Positions 34,642 to 44,280 are shown, counted from the stretch's first letter. The stretch: DNA of 64,000 nt from Streptococcus chenjunshii (GCF_003086355.1 NZ_CP031733.1:1116001-1180000); one strand, 5' to 3'. Notes: generated from the sequence alone by a model not told the origin. Made by a program: numbers and translations.

Positions 34642-35664
34642 ATGACAGTAGATCTTGACTGGGAAAATTTAGGCTTTGCCTACCATAAGCTCCCATTGCG
34701 CTATATTTCTTATTACAAAAACGGTCTGTGGGATGATGGACAGCTGACTCAGGATGCCCAGCTGCATCTTTCGGAAAGTTCACCCGCCCTTCATTACGGA
34801 CAGCAAGCTTTTGAAGGGTTAAAGGCTTACCGAACCAAGACAGGCGATATTCAGCTGTTTCGTCCGGACCAAAATGCTGCGCGTCTGCAAAAAACCGCAG
34901 ATCGTCTGCTAATGCCGCAAGTTTCAACCGAAAAATTTATTGAAGCCTGCAAAGCTGTTGTTAAAGCCAATGCTGACTATGTCCCTCCTTACGGAACCGG
35001 AGCAACCCTGTATTTACGCCCCTTACTTATCGGTGTAGGTGACAGTATCAGTGTTAAACCAGCTGATGAATATATTTTCACTGTCTTTGCAATGCCGGTA
35101 GGCAATTACTTTAAAGGCGGCCTAACGCCGACTAATTTTATTGTAGCAGAAGATTTTGACCGGGCAGCGCCCTTTGGTACAGGTGCAGCTAAGGTTGGAG
35201 GTAATTATGCTGCCAGTCTTCTGCCGGGAGACAAGGCCCACATGGCCGGTTATTCCGATGTTATCTACCTTGATCCGGCAACTCATACCAAGATAGAAGA
35301 AGTTGGCTCAGCTAATTTCTTTGGTATCAGCAGGGATAACGAATTTGTCACTCCTTTAAGTCCTTCTATTTTGCCATCTATTACGAAATATTCTTTGCTG
35401 CAGCTGGCTGAGGAACGTCTTGGTCTAAAGGCAGTTGAAGCTGATGTCCCTATTGCTGATTTAGACCGTTTCGTTGAAGCCGGGGCCTGTGGAACTGCTG
35501 CAGTTATTTCCCCAATCGGAGGTATTCAGTTTAAAGACAGACTGCATGTTTTTTACAGTGAAACTGAAGTAGGACCGATTACCCGTCAGCTTTACGATGA
35601 GTTGGTCGGTATCCAGTTCGGAGATATTGCTGCACCACCAGGATGGATTACTAAAGTTGACTAA
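34642..35664 (+). CDS. ilvE: Branched-chain amino acid aminotransferase
   Basis: 340 residues, class IV PLP-dependent aminotransferase. Lys184 in GAAKVGGNYAASL is the PLP-binding lysine; ALHYGQQAFEGLKAYR and EVGSANFFGI are family signatures. It interconverts leucine, isoleucine and valine with their keto acids. AGAGGAAG precedes the ATG. In streptococci it commonly lies between parC and a small DUF2969 gene followed by rpsA, as here. Confidence 0.96.
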   Translation: MTVDLDWENLGFAYHKLPLRYISYYKNGLWDDGQLTQDAQLHLSESSPALHYGQQAFEGLKAYRTKTGDIQLFRPDQNAARLQKTADRLLMPQVSTEKFIEACKAVVKANADYVPPYGTGATLYLRPLLIGVGDSISVKPADEYIFTVFAMPVGNYFKGGLTPTNFIVAEDFDRAAPFGTGAAKVGGNYAASLLPGDKAHMAGYSDVIYLDPATHTKIEEVGSANFFGISRDNEFVTPLSPSILPSITKYSLLQLAEERLGLKAVEADVPIADLDRFVEAGACGTAAVISPIGGIQFKDRLHVFYSETEVGPITRQLYDELVGIQFGDIAAPPGWITKVD

Positions 35665-35765
35665 AGAAAATTTTAGAAACACTTTCAGGAATTTGAAGCA
35701 GGAAACAGCCATACCTTTTAATCTGACCGAATTGACTCAGTGGGGATATGTTTTTAATCTCTTTG

Positions 35766-35910
35766 CCAAAAAGAGATGCAGCCGTAGGAGGTGCAAGCTG
35801 ACGTAAGAATGTGGCTGCCTGCTAGCACAGCATTCCTTGAGTTTTTAGTGACTCCTCGGTCAGGCTCCTATTTTTGCTGTGAGCTTTAACGGCCTTTGTT
35901 GTATCTTATT
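35766..35910 (+). repeat. BOX-like repeat, partial
   Basis: AAAAAGAGATGCAGCCGTAGG and GCAAGCTGACGTAAGAATG modules, then CAGGCTCCTATTTTTGCTGT and CCTTTGTTGTATCTTA. Confidence 0.55.
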
Positions 35911-35911
35911 T

Positions 35912-35936
35912 AAAGCTTGCTCTTGCAAGCTTTTTT
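35912..35936 (+). terminator. Terminator-like hairpin
   Basis: AAAGCTTGC-TCTT-GCAAGCTTT followed by TTT. It could serve ilvE, 250 bp upstream. Confidence 0.65.
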
Positions 35937-36011
35937 AAATTTGTGTAAAATTAAAAAGAAAATACAAAGCTGAATATGACCTGAATGCTAGTAAAAAAGA
36001 TGTCTGCCTCA

Positions 36012-36110
36012 GCATTCTAGTCGCCTTGACAGGGGGACGTCTGTGAAATCGGAGATTTCTGGCTTACCGCCATTTTTCATGAGGATTTTCATATGGCCTT
36101 TGTATCTAAA
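36012..36110 (+). repeat. BOX-like repeat, core and closing module
   Basis: CATTCTAGTCGCCTTGACAG, GATTTCTGGCTTACCGCC, then ATGGCCTTTGTATCT. It ends about 65 bp before the DUF2969 gene. Confidence 0.55.
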
Positions 36111-36175
36111 TGAAAAGAAGAAGCTGGGAGAAGAAATGTATTTATTCTCAGTCCTAGGAGTAGAAAGGGAATACT

Positions 36176-36406
36176 ATGAGCAAGAAAGATAAAAAAATTG
36201 CTGTTGAAATAACAGACAGTCAGGTTGCCGTCAGCGGCAGTCAGGTTGCCGGATATCATTTAACAATCGGTAAAAAGAATATTGGTGAGATAGCCGAAAT
36301 TGATGAAAAATTTGCGGTTGTTGAAAAAGGTGAGATTACTATTTTTTTCAAAACATTGGAAAAAGCGGTTGAAAGTGTCATCGAAAATTACAATTTAACT
36401 CATTGA
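36176..36406 (+). CDS. DUF2969 protein
   Basis: 76 residues: LTIGKKNIGEIAEIDEKFAVVEKGEITIFFKTLEKAVESVIENYNLTH matches the streptococcal DUF2969 family, a small cytosolic protein of unknown function. It is regularly found between ilvE and rpsA. An AGAAAGGGA site precedes it. Confidence 0.88.
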   Translation: MSKKDKKIAVEITDSQVAVSGSQVAGYHLTIGKKNIGEIAEIDEKFAVVEKGEITIFFKTLEKAVESVIENYNLTH

Positions 36407-36599
36407 TATCAAATTGAAATGAAAAAGATATCATATTTTCATTTTTATTCTTTAGCATTTTTTATGTCCAAAAGTGAATCTTAGGAGTAGGGGTATGGAT
36501 CTGAACATATGCTAAAATCCTGCGGTAAGCCCCTTTTGTCAGCGTATGCTGGAATGTTCGGAAATTCCTGTTTTAGGGATGAGATCATGCTAAAAATAC

Positions 36600-36628
36600 T
36601 TGCAAGTTGAGCAAAACTATGATAGAAT
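36600..36628 (+). promoter_or_regulatory. Promoter of the tRNA pair
   Basis: TTGCAA (36600-36605), 17-bp spacer, TAGAAT (36623-36628), 21 bp before tRNA-Tyr. Confidence 0.75.
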
Positions 36629-36648
36629 AGTTTTCGTTACCGTGGAAA

Positions 36649-36729
36649 GGAAGGGTAGCGAAGAGGCTAAACGCGGCGGACTGTAAATCCGCTCCTTCGG
36701 GTTCGGGGGTTCGAATCCCTCCCCTTCCA
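36649..36729 (+). tRNA. tRNA-Tyr (anticodon GTA)
   Basis: 81 nt. Acceptor stem GGAAGGG/CCCTTCC, discriminator A, anticodon GTA at 36683-36685, a long variable arm as expected for tyrosine, T loop TTCGAAT. CCA is not encoded. Confidence 0.97.
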
Positions 36730-36791
36730 TATCTAAGATATAAGAGCGTTTAGCTTAGGTTCGTTTCAAAATATTATCTTAGTGAAAACTT

Positions 36792-36863
36792 TGGGGTATA
36801 GCCAAGCGGTAAGGCAAGGGACTTTGACTCCCTCATGCGTTGGTTCGAATCCAGCTACCCCAG
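36792..36863 (+). tRNA. tRNA-Gln (anticodon TTG)
   Basis: 72 nt. Acceptor stem TGGGGTA/TACCCCA, discriminator G, anticodon TTG at 36834-36836, T loop TTCGAAT. CCA is not encoded. Confidence 0.97.
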
Positions 36864-36988
36864 TTAGAGGTATCAGAGTTTTTCTGAGACCGTCAAAGAT
36901 AAAAATATGTTGTCGTTGCGGGTTACCTTGAAAAAATATATTGTTATCAAAGGCTAGTCATTAGCTTTTGTCGGAGGTTTTTGTTAGA

Positions 36989-38194
36989 ATGAATGAATTT
37001 GAAGATTTGCTAAACAGTGTCAATGAAGTAAATCCTGGTGATGTTGTTACCGCGGAAGTGTTAACTGTTGACAGTGAACAGGCAAATGTGGTTATTGAAG
37101 GCACTGGTATTGAGGGCGTACTTACTCTTCGTGAGCTGACTAACGAGCGTGATGCAGATATCAATGATTATGTCAAAGAGGGCGATACAGTTGAAGTGCT
37201 CGTTCTGCGTCAGGTAGTAGGCAAAGATACTGATACAGTGACTTTCCTCGTTTCTAAAAAGCGTTTAGAAGCTCGTAAAGCATGGGATAAGCTGCTTGGC
37301 CGTGAAGGTGAAGTCGTAACTGTCAAAGGGACACGTGCTGTTAAAGGCGGACTTTCTGTTGAGTTTGAAGGACTGCGCGGTTTTATCCCTGCTTCAATGC
37401 TTGATACACGTTTTGTCCGCAACACTGAAAAGTTTGTCGGACAGGAAATTGAGGCAAAAATTAAGGAAGTGGATCCGGCTGAAAATCGCTTTATCCTGTC
37501 TCGCCGTGATGTTGTTGAGGAAGCTGCTGCTAAGGCACGCAAAGAAGTATTCTCAAGGTTAGAAGAAGGGGCAGTTGTAACTGGAACTGTTGCCCGTTTG
37601 ACCAGCTTTGGTGCTTTCATTGATTTGGGCGGTGTTGATGGACTTGTTCACGTGACAGAACTGTCTCATGAACGGAATGTTTCACCCAAGTCTGTTGTTT
37701 CGGTAGGCGAAGAAATCAATGTCAAAGTTCTTGCTATCGATGAAGAAGAAGGACGGATTTCCCTTTCTCTTAAAGCGACAACACCTGGGCCATGGGATGG
37801 TGTTGAACAAAAGCTTGCTGCTGGCGATGTCGTTGAAGGCAAAGTTAAGCGCCTGACTGATTTTGGTGCTTTTGTTGAAGTGTTGCCTGGAATTGACGGG
37901 CTTGTCCACATTTCACAAATTTCACATAAACGTGTCGAAGATCCTAAGGATGTTCTGACAGTCGGCCAAGAAGTCAAAGTTAAAGTTCTTGATGTCAATG
38001 CTGAAGATGAGCGTGTGTCACTTTCAATCAAGGCGCTTGAAGAAAGACCGGCTCCGGCTGAAGGAGACAATAAGGACGACAAACGTAAATCGCGTCCTCG
38101 CCGTCAAAAACGCCAAGAAAAACGTGATTATGAGCTTCCAGAAACACAAACTGGCTTTTCTATGGCAGATTTGTTTGGTGATATCGAACTGTAA
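36989..38194 (+). CDS. rpsA: Ribosomal protein S1 homologue
   Basis: 401 residues with four S1 RNA-binding repeats (about 15-90, 105-175, 190-260, 275-350), each showing the GxVxxxxxFGAFVxLxxxxGLVHxSE pattern (for example [20 protein letters not shown]). A basic tail follows. It helps load mRNA on the 30S subunit. Four repeats rather than six is usual for Firmicutes. CGGAGG lies 10-12 bases before the ATG at 36989; the TTG at 36968 has no site. Confidence 0.96.
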   Translation: MNEFEDLLNSVNEVNPGDVVTAEVLTVDSEQANVVIEGTGIEGVLTLRELTNERDADINDYVKEGDTVEVLVLRQVVGKDTDTVTFLVSKKRLEARKAWDKLLGREGEVVTVKGTRAVKGGLSVEFEGLRGFIPASMLDTRFVRNTEKFVGQEIEAKIKEVDPAENRFILSRRDVVEEAAAKARKEVFSRLEEGAVVTGTVARLTSFGAFIDLGGVDGLVHVTELSHERNVSPKSVVSVGEEINVKVLAIDEEEGRISLSLKATTPGPWDGVEQKLAAGDVVEGKVKRLTDFGAFVEVLPGIDGLVHISQISHKRVEDPKDVLTVGQEVKVKVLDVNAEDERVSLSIKALEERPAPAEGDNKDDKRKSRPRRQKRQEKRDYELPETQTGFSMADLFGDIEL

Positions 38195-38220
38195 AAATGA
38201 TTAAAATAGGCTGATAACCT

Positions 38221-38256
38221 GACTTAAAGGCCCTTTTATCGGGCTTTTTAAGTCTT
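38221..38256 (+). terminator. Terminator after rpsA
   Basis: GACTTAAAGGCCC, 7-base loop, GGGCTTTTTAAGTC. Confidence 0.8.
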
Positions 38257-38321
38257 GTTAAATCAGTGCTGCTTATAAAAACGGCACTTTTTCTATATTA
38301 TTATGCTATAATAATAGTAAT

Positions 38322-38393
38322 CCATCTTTAGTGTAATGGATATCACATAAGATTCCGGTTCTTATAATGGGGGTTCGATTCCCTCAAGATGGA
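38322..38393 (+). tRNA. tRNA-Arg (anticodon CCG)
   Basis: 72 nt. Acceptor CCATCTT/AAGATGG with discriminator A, anticodon stem TAAGA/TCTTA with loop TTCCGGT, T loop TTCGATT. A TATAAT-like box with TATGC extension precedes it at 38303-38311. The 5' base is C, less common than G. Confidence 0.93.
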
Positions 38394-38407
38394 TCATTAT
38401 AAATTCT

Positions 38408-38443
38408 AAAAGCAGGCGTGTGACATCCATACCTGCTTTTTAA
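38408..38443 (+). terminator. Terminator after tRNA-Arg
   Basis: AAAAGCAGG and CCTGCTTTTT arms around a 15-base loop. Confidence 0.8.
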
Positions 38444-38656
38444 GTTGGCTCATTTTTTATGATTGCTTACACCTTGAGAAAAAGTGAAGAAAAAATTGCT
38501 CGAAATTGAAAGGACATTTTTTGAAGAAAGTTTTATAAAAATACAGATAAAAAACAGATAAGAAGCAGAAATTATGTAGATGCCTTTGATATACTTGTTT
38601 TAGAAAATGCCTAATGCTTAGTTTATGGCATGTTACCAAATGAAAGGAAGAGGAAA

Positions 38657-40516
38657 ATGAAACAAGTGAATAAGGCTTCAAAGATATTAATAAGAAGTGG
38701 CTTGCTTTTATCTACGACAGTATTGCTTCCCTATGTTACAGTAAAAGCAGAAGAAGTTGCTCAGCCACTAGGGGTCGAGGTGACTTCCAATGCTATTGAT
38801 AATAGTGCTCGTGAAGTAAATGTATTAGGCAAAGAAGAGGTTATAACAAAGGAGGAAGAAAAAGATAGTATCCCAACTGAACCGCAGATAGATTCCCTTA
38901 CTTATGAAAGCCAAAACGAAGTAAATGCTGTCAACGACATTGAAGATGGGGCTTCTTTGAGTCAAGATTCACCTCCAGTTGATATACAGTCAACACCAAC
39001 AGATGAAGCGGCAACCTTGAAACCGGAGGAAAACCTTAATGGAGAATTGTCTTCAGAAACAGAGGAAAATCAGGAGGAAGAAAAAAATCCCAGAGTAGAG
39101 TTAACTAATGATTCCGTTAGTGTGACACCACCGCCTACTACTACAAAATTTGTAGTGACATATACTCCTAAATCTGAATTGGAAGGGATGAAAGAATTAA
39201 GCCTGCTTCTTGAAAATGGAAAGTGGAGGCGGAGTAGTGCTGATGATGGAAAAGTTAACATTGATCATGAAACAGGTAAGGCAACTATTTTGTTTGATGA
39301 TATTCAAGATGGAGGATTTGTTATTGCCACAGCGTTTTCTGGGGAGAATGGAGTAGACTTTTTAGGTACAGTAACACAAAGAATCAAGTACATTGTTGAA
39401 ACAGAGAACCCGAAAACGGAAACTCCAAGGCCAAAGGAAGAAACACCTCAAAATTCGAATCCTAATACAGACACTCCTAAGCAGGAAGTACCTTCTCCCA
39501 AGACTGATTCTCCTAATTTAGCCCCAGAAGCTGAATTGGGATATGTCTATATTCAATATTTTAGCTTTGAAAACGGTAAAGTTGAGTTGCTTCAAGGGAA
39601 AACAGAGCTAGGGAGGACAGTTGAAGGACAGGAAGTTCTGCAGGGAGATATTGGTACAAACTATAACACTAAAGCGGTTCGGCCCCAAAGTATTACTGAT
39701 GCAAACGGTGCGAAATGGATTTTAAGCGAAGAAAGCACTGATGGTCAGGAGGAAGGTGTTTTTGGAACAGAAATTCCAAGCGTCACATACTATTACACCC
39801 GTTACAGTGAAGTGGGTTCAGTTGAGATTTGGTACGTTGATGAAACTGGTACAGTTTTGAAGACTGAGACTGCAGCAGAAAATCAAGCTGTAAACGAAGA
39901 ATATGACGTCAGTGGAAAAAAGCAAGCGGAAATCACTGTAGGCAATAAGGTTTATATTTTGGTCAAAGGTGGAGAGTATCCGATAGGAACAGTAGGTGAA
40001 GACGGCAACCTCATTCGTTCCAATCAGCCAGATTTTATCGGTGTTGACCCAATCAAAGGGAAAATTCTCCCAGGTGTTCGAACGGTTGCATTTGTGTACC
40101 AGCTAGTAGGAGAACTATCAGATCCTCAGCTAGATGTTCCTAAACAGGAGTCGCCACTATCCGAGCCTGAGACGCCTCAAACAAAAACTCCAAAACAGGA
40201 GTCGCCCTCACTTCGGTCAGAAAGGCCACAGGCAGGAACGCCTAAACAGGAGATACCAGTACCCAAATTAGGAAATTCTCAGGCAGGAATGCCTAAACAA
40301 GAGACATTATCTTCTGAATCAGAAAAAAAGCAGGTTGGCACTCCTAAGCAAAAATTGCCATCTGCTAAGTTAGAAAAATCACTGCATGTGTCTCAAAAGG
40401 ACAAAAAACTACCGGATACTGGAGAAAAAGAAAGCCGAACAGGAATAATAGGCAGCTTCTTATTTATTCTGTTGGCAGCCGGAATGCGCCTCATTAAAAA
40501 AGTCCGTAAAGAATGA
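38657..40516 (+). CDS. LPXTG surface protein with MucBP-like repeats
   Basis: 619 residues. Signal peptide (about 1-35, ending VKAEE), an acidic low-complexity stretch (about 40-150) and an Ig-like segment (about 160-250). A proline/lysine-rich linker follows, then two MucBP-like modules (about 290-380 and 385-480: GYVYIQYFSFENGK and GSVEIWYVDETGT openings). Next come degenerate repeats of about 20-24 residues built on TPKQESP (about 490-580) and LPDTG at 585-589 with membrane anchor and basic tail. MucBP domains bind mucin-like glycans, so an adhesin role is likely. The ATG at 38657 follows GAAAGGAAGAGG. Monocistronic, next to a tRNA gene. Confidence 0.88.
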   Translation: MKQVNKASKILIRSGLLLSTTVLLPYVTVKAEEVAQPLGVEVTSNAIDNSAREVNVLGKEEVITKEEEKDSIPTEPQIDSLTYESQNEVNAVNDIEDGASLSQDSPPVDIQSTPTDEAATLKPEENLNGELSSETEENQEEEKNPRVELTNDSVSVTPPPTTTKFVVTYTPKSELEGMKELSLLLENGKWRRSSADDGKVNIDHETGKATILFDDIQDGGFVIATAFSGENGVDFLGTVTQRIKYIVETENPKTETPRPKEETPQNSNPNTDTPKQEVPSPKTDSPNLAPEAELGYVYIQYFSFENGKVELLQGKTELGRTVEGQEVLQGDIGTNYNTKAVRPQSITDANGAKWILSEESTDGQEEGVFGTEIPSVTYYYTRYSEVGSVEIWYVDETGTVLKTETAAENQAVNEEYDVSGKKQAEITVGNKVYILVKGGEYPIGTVGEDGNLIRSNQPDFIGVDPIKGKILPGVRTVAFVYQLVGELSDPQLDVPKQESPLSEPETPQTKTPKQESPSLRSERPQAGTPKQEIPVPKLGNSQAGMPKQETLSSESEKKQVGTPKQKLPSAKLEKSLHVSQKDKKLPDTGEKESRTGIIGSFLFILLAAGMRLIKKVRKE

Positions 40517-40641
40517 AATTAAAGGCTATTTTTTAGACTATTCCTTTATAAAAAATCATTGTAAAAACAATAGGATTGTAAGCATGATCTTTCTCCGCCA
40601 TTTATCAGGGGAATCCAAACATTTCAGATAAGTTCTTTTTC

Positions 40642-40676
40642 AAGACAGTGGCTGTTTTGGCCTACTGTCTTTTTTA
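40642..40676 (+). terminator. Terminator downstream of the LPXTG gene
   Basis: AAGACAGT and ACTGTCTT arms (40642-40671) with a T run. Confidence 0.75.
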
Positions 40677-40763
40677 GTACTGATGTGTTTGTTATCAAAA
40701 ACGTATACAGGGAAAATCCACCTCATCCAGGCTTTTTATGCAGTGTAAGTCGTTTTATTAATT

Positions 40764-40885
40764 ATGGGTTTAATGATAATCTGCTATAGTCTTTTTGCGG
40801 GAAAAGTAGATGATATAAGAAAAAAATAAGAAATCATTCTCATGGTTCTCACGATCATTCATCCCAAGTGTTTTCACCATCTTAA
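40764..40885 (+). pseudogene. Possible decayed fragment of a histidine-rich membrane protein
   Basis: A frame from 40764 reads MGLMIICYSLFAGKVDDIRKK then stop. After a frame change, 40832-40885 reads NHSHGSHDHSSQVFSPS then stop. A hydrophobic stretch followed by a His-rich tail recalls metal transporters or metal-binding proteins. Low confidence: the pieces are short. The rest of the 815-bp gap (40517-41331) holds a promoter at 41039 and nothing else I can name. Confidence 0.25.
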
Positions 40886-41038
40886 AATAAAAATCTCCGC
40901 ATACTTCTTTCTGAAATCAAGATATTATAGCATTATGAAGATTATCTAAGCAAAAATCTAGTTAAAGCGTACTTTTAAGGCATAGTAGTATATTTTTCGA
41001 AAAACTAACTACAGAAATGATTAAATAACAGTTTTTGC

Positions 41039-41067
41039 TTGACAGATGATTGCTATTCTCGTAAAAT
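41039..41067 (+). promoter_or_regulatory. Promoter upstream of the guanidino-enzyme cassette
   Basis: TTGACA (41039-41044), 17-bp spacer, TAAAAT (41062-41067). It is about 265 bp before the first gene, leaving a long leader. Confidence 0.65.
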
Positions 41068-41068
41068 A

Positions 41069-41098
41069 AGTTAACAAAGTTAATTACTTTTATTAACT
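41069..41098. promoter_or_regulatory. Operator-like repeats at the start site
   Basis: GTTAAC at 41070-41075 and the inverted repeat AGTTAAT/ATTAACT (41078-41084 and 41092-41098) with a 7-bp gap, right after the -10. TTAAC half-sites resemble those of MarR-family repressors such as AdcR, but the spacing does not match exactly. Confidence 0.4.
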
Positions 41099-41331
41099 AA
41101 TTATATCTCATATTTTATGGTCAGACAATCAGATTACTGTTAAATCGCCTCTTAGCTCTTGATTTTCAGCTGCTGTGTTTACATGATAAGGGCAGTGGTT
41201 AGCGGTGATAACAGAGTGAGAAAAGTTCCTTTGCATCTGTCAATTGTGCTGTCTTCCCAGAGAAAGGAAAAACAGGTGTATAGCAGTCTGTGTGTTTATG
41301 AATGTGAGGTGTTAGCTGAGGAGGTTTTGAT

Positions 41332-42273
41332 ATGAAAATTAACGTTTATAATGAGTATAGCCCTTTGAAGAGGGTCATTATCGGTGATGCCAGTGAGCTC
41401 TACTTTCCAGACAGCCATGCCATCGAAAATGAAAAAAATAAACCCTGGTGGGAAAAACTGCGAAATAATGTTATCTTTCCTTTGCTGAGAGACAGGAAAG
41501 TTCCGATGATTATTACGAAACAGTTTCAAAAAGAACTGGCAGCCTTTGAGGCATTATTAAAGGCAAATCACGTTGAAGTTTTAAAGGTTGATCCTATTGA
41601 CTATCCGTCTTCTCTGCCACCTCAAGAAATGGGCATGGGGCAGATGTATGCTAGGGACAGTGCCATGTCTGTCGGAAATGTATTCATTGAAGGCAATCTT
41701 CAAATTGAGATGCGCAAGAAAGAACGGTTGGGCTATCAAACTATTATCACAGAAATCAGTGCCAGTAATAAGGTTGCTTCCATACCACAAGAAGACGCTG
41801 TTTACCTCGAAGGGGGCGATGTGATTGTTGATTATCCTAATATTTTTGTCGGAATTGGGAAGTATGCCAGCAATTTATCTGGAGTGAACTGGCTGAGAAA
41901 ACAATTGGATGCGTCGTGGAATATTGTTCCGATTTACTTAAAGGATGACAGCATCCTCCATCTGGACTGCTGTATGACAATTATCGGACCGAAAACGGCT
42001 ATCATTTGCCGTGACGTTCTTGAAGAATTGCCACAGGAACTATCTGATTTTACTTTTATCGACATTGATAAAAAGGTTAGGCAGGAGATGGCTGGCAATG
42101 TTCTGGTTCTGGGAGATAAGAAAGTTGTCGTGCAACAGCGCCATAAAAAATTGCAGGAGGACTTGCGCGCTCATGGTTTTACCCCTCTGCCCCTGTCCTT
42201 TACCTGGCATGCCCTGCTGGAAGGTGCTTTCCGATGTGCTACCTGCCCTTTGGAGAGGGGCAAAGCTGACTGA
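41332..42273 (+). CDS. Guanidino-modifying enzyme (amidinotransferase/deiminase family), copy 1
   Basis: 313 residues. The opening VYNEYSPLKRVIIGDAS resembles arginine:X amidinotransferases (StrB1, glycine amidinotransferase: NEWDPLEEVIVG). MYARDSAM, YLEGGDVIVDYPN, LHLDCCM and GAFRCATCPLERG provide the expected Asp, Glu/Asp, His and Cys302 of the guanidine-modifying superfamily. Substrate and product are unknown; both transfer of an amidino group and hydrolysis to citrulline-type products are possible. AGGAGG precedes the ATG. It is the first gene of a four-gene cassette whose third gene is a paralogue. Confidence 0.8.
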   Translation: MKINVYNEYSPLKRVIIGDASELYFPDSHAIENEKNKPWWEKLRNNVIFPLLRDRKVPMIITKQFQKELAAFEALLKANHVEVLKVDPIDYPSSLPPQEMGMGQMYARDSAMSVGNVFIEGNLQIEMRKKERLGYQTIITEISASNKVASIPQEDAVYLEGGDVIVDYPNIFVGIGKYASNLSGVNWLRKQLDASWNIVPIYLKDDSILHLDCCMTIIGPKTAIICRDVLEELPQELSDFTFIDIDKKVRQEMAGNVLVLGDKKVVVQQRHKKLQEDLRAHGFTPLPLSFTWHALLEGAFRCATCPLERGKAD

Positions 42274-42357
42274 TCCTCTATATCTTTAGCACAATCGGTA
42301 ATTCTCAAAGGGCAAGACAAGTGATTCGATAACAAAATGGCTGACGGAAAGGTTGTT

Positions 42358-43197
42358 ATGATAATCTTCAAAAAGAGTTTTCGTATTTTTTATATTATAG
42401 TGATGGCTTATTTCCTTGCATTCATTCCGTTGCTTTTTCTTAATCTTGCTCAACTGTTTTTTGACAAGGGCTTGTTCGATCCCTACAGCTATGATTTGCT
42501 GGATTTATTTTCAACAGGAGTGGCTATTCTTCTTGTTTATGCATTGTATCATCGCAATTCCGACATTCTTCCTTTGGAAAAAAACGGGTTGCTTAGGAAA
42601 TATGGTCTTGGTTTCTTAGCAGGGGGAGGCGTTTTAACCTTTATTTGGTTCATTGCTGTTTCCTTCGGAATTTATAGGACGGAATGGATTTTTAAATGGA
42701 GTCATTTTCCGCTTCTAATTCCTTTGTTAATAGGCTATATGATTCAAGGAATGAGTGAAGAAGTTATTTTTCGAGGGGTTGTGCAAAGCAAATTGAATAG
42801 GCTGCTATCTTCAAAAGCCTCTATTATCCTGACCGCTCTAGCCTTTGCTGCCATGCATTTAGTCAATTCTGGTATGACTGTTATTGCTTTCCTTGACCTG
42901 ATTGTTTTTTCGCTAATCGTGGGAATGATCCGCCAGCAGACAGACAGCCTATGGTTTGTTAGTGCATATCATTCAGCTTGGAATTTTTTCCAAGGTCCTG
43001 TTTTCGGCAGCAGTGTTTCCGGAAATACAGCTAATGCTCTAGTTTTTCATTCAACTAATCAAAGCTCTCAGGTCTGGCTCAGCGGCGGAGAGTTTGGCTT
43101 AGAGTCCTCGGCTATAACACTTACTGTTGATATCATTCTCTTTGTCTGTTTTTATCGGCATTACTATAGCACTAATGCTTGGCCAAAGAGCAAATAG
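42358..43197 (+). CDS. CPBP-family intramembrane protease homologue
   Basis: 279 residues with about eight membrane segments. The three CPBP/CAAX-protease motifs are intact: EEVIFRG (Glu-Glu...Arg), FAAMH and SAYHSAWNF. Bacterial members are linked to bacteriocin self-immunity or processing. The ATG at 42358 follows GGAAAGG; an ATG at 42337 has no site. It lies between the two guanidino-enzyme paralogues, a setting not typical of known bacteriocin loci. Confidence 0.85.
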   Translation: MIIFKKSFRIFYIIVMAYFLAFIPLLFLNLAQLFFDKGLFDPYSYDLLDLFSTGVAILLVYALYHRNSDILPLEKNGLLRKYGLGFLAGGGVLTFIWFIAVSFGIYRTEWIFKWSHFPLLIPLLIGYMIQGMSEEVIFRGVVQSKLNRLLSSKASIILTALAFAAMHLVNSGMTVIAFLDLIVFSLIVGMIRQQTDSLWFVSAYHSAWNFFQGPVFGSSVSGNTANALVFHSTNQSSQVWLSGGEFGLESSAITLTVDIILFVCFYRHYYSTNAWPKSK

Positions 43198-43351
43198 TCG
43201 GGGAGGGTCGCTTTTGCCATTCCATCTGAATGGCTCAGCAGGGGGGCATCCCATTTCTTCAGTTTATTGATTGAGACAGAGCATCAGCTGATGCAGCTAC
43301 ACCGCAGACTTATTATCTTATCCATCGACAATGACTTACGGAGGAAAGCCA

Positions 43352-44278
43352 ATGACCATTAATATTTATAACGAATACGCCCCCCTTAAAAAAGTAATCA
43401 TCGGGGATGCCAGCCGCTTGTTTTTTCCAGATACCAGAGAGATAGATAAGGAACAAGGTATACCGCTTTGGAAAAAACTGATGGCTCAGACCTTTTATCG
43501 CCTGCTTAAAGGCAAACGAGTTCCTAAATGGTTGACAAAACCTTTCCAGAAAGAATTGCTTCACTTTGAAAAACTTCTGAAAGACCACCAGGTTGAAGTG
43601 AACCGGGTAAGGACTATCCAGCAAGAGGCTGCAGAGGAGCCGGGTCTGGCTCAAATGTATGCCAGAGACAGCACACTTTGTGTAGGTCACTCACTGATTG
43701 AAGGAAACCTTCAGATGGGTATGCGTCAAAAAGAACGTCGCGGCTATCAAGACTTAATTGCTGAGATAAGAAAAGACAATAGAGTGGTGTCAATGCCCCA
43801 AACAGCACCAGCCTATCTCGAAGGCGGCGATGTGTTGGTCGACTACCCCAATGTGTTTGTTGGTATTGGCAAATATGCCAGCAATTTAGCAGGGATTGAA
43901 TGGCTCAGAAAGCACCTAGACGATTCTTGGAATGTTATCCCGGTCCCTCTAAAAGACGATTCAGTTTTGCATTTAGATTGCTGTCTAACCATCATTGGTC
44001 CTAAAACGGCTATCATTTGCCGTGAGGTGTTGGAGGAACTGCCGCAGGAATTAGAGGATTACAGCTTCATTGAAATTGATAAAAAAAGCCAGCTGGAGAT
44101 GGCAGGCAATGTTCTGGTTTTGGGTGGCGGAAAAGTTGTTGTTCAGAAACGGCATAAGCAATTGCAGGAAGACCTGCGTGACCATGGGTTTATCCCTCTG
44201 CCGCTTTCATTTACATGGCATACCCTGCTGGACGGCGCCTTTAGGTGCGCTTCCTGCCCTTTGGAGAGAGGAGAATAG
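43352..44278 (+). CDS. Guanidino-modifying enzyme, copy 2
   Basis: 308 residues, clearly paralogous to the gene at 41332: same opening (IYNEYAPLKKVIIGDAS), MYARDSTL, YLEGGDVLVDYPN, LHLDCCL and GAFRCASCPLERG with Cys299. Differences cluster in residues 20-100, near the substrate side of related enzymes, so the two copies may act on different acceptors or form a heteromer. CGGAGG precedes the ATG at 43352. The TraX gene starts 3 bases after its stop. Confidence 0.8.
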   Translation: MTINIYNEYAPLKKVIIGDASRLFFPDTREIDKEQGIPLWKKLMAQTFYRLLKGKRVPKWLTKPFQKELLHFEKLLKDHQVEVNRVRTIQQEAAEEPGLAQMYARDSTLCVGHSLIEGNLQMGMRQKERRGYQDLIAEIRKDNRVVSMPQTAPAYLEGGDVLVDYPNVFVGIGKYASNLAGIEWLRKHLDDSWNVIPVPLKDDSVLHLDCCLTIIGPKTAIICREVLEELPQELEDYSFIEIDKKSQLEMAGNVLVLGGGKVVVQKRHKQLQEDLRDHGFIPLPLSFTWHTLLDGAFRCASCPLERGE

Positions 44279-44280
44279 AC

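Noticed and set aside
35597..35806. A 69-codon ORF overlapping the end of ilvE.
   Set aside because: Shadow of ilvE that runs into a repeat; no ribosome site.
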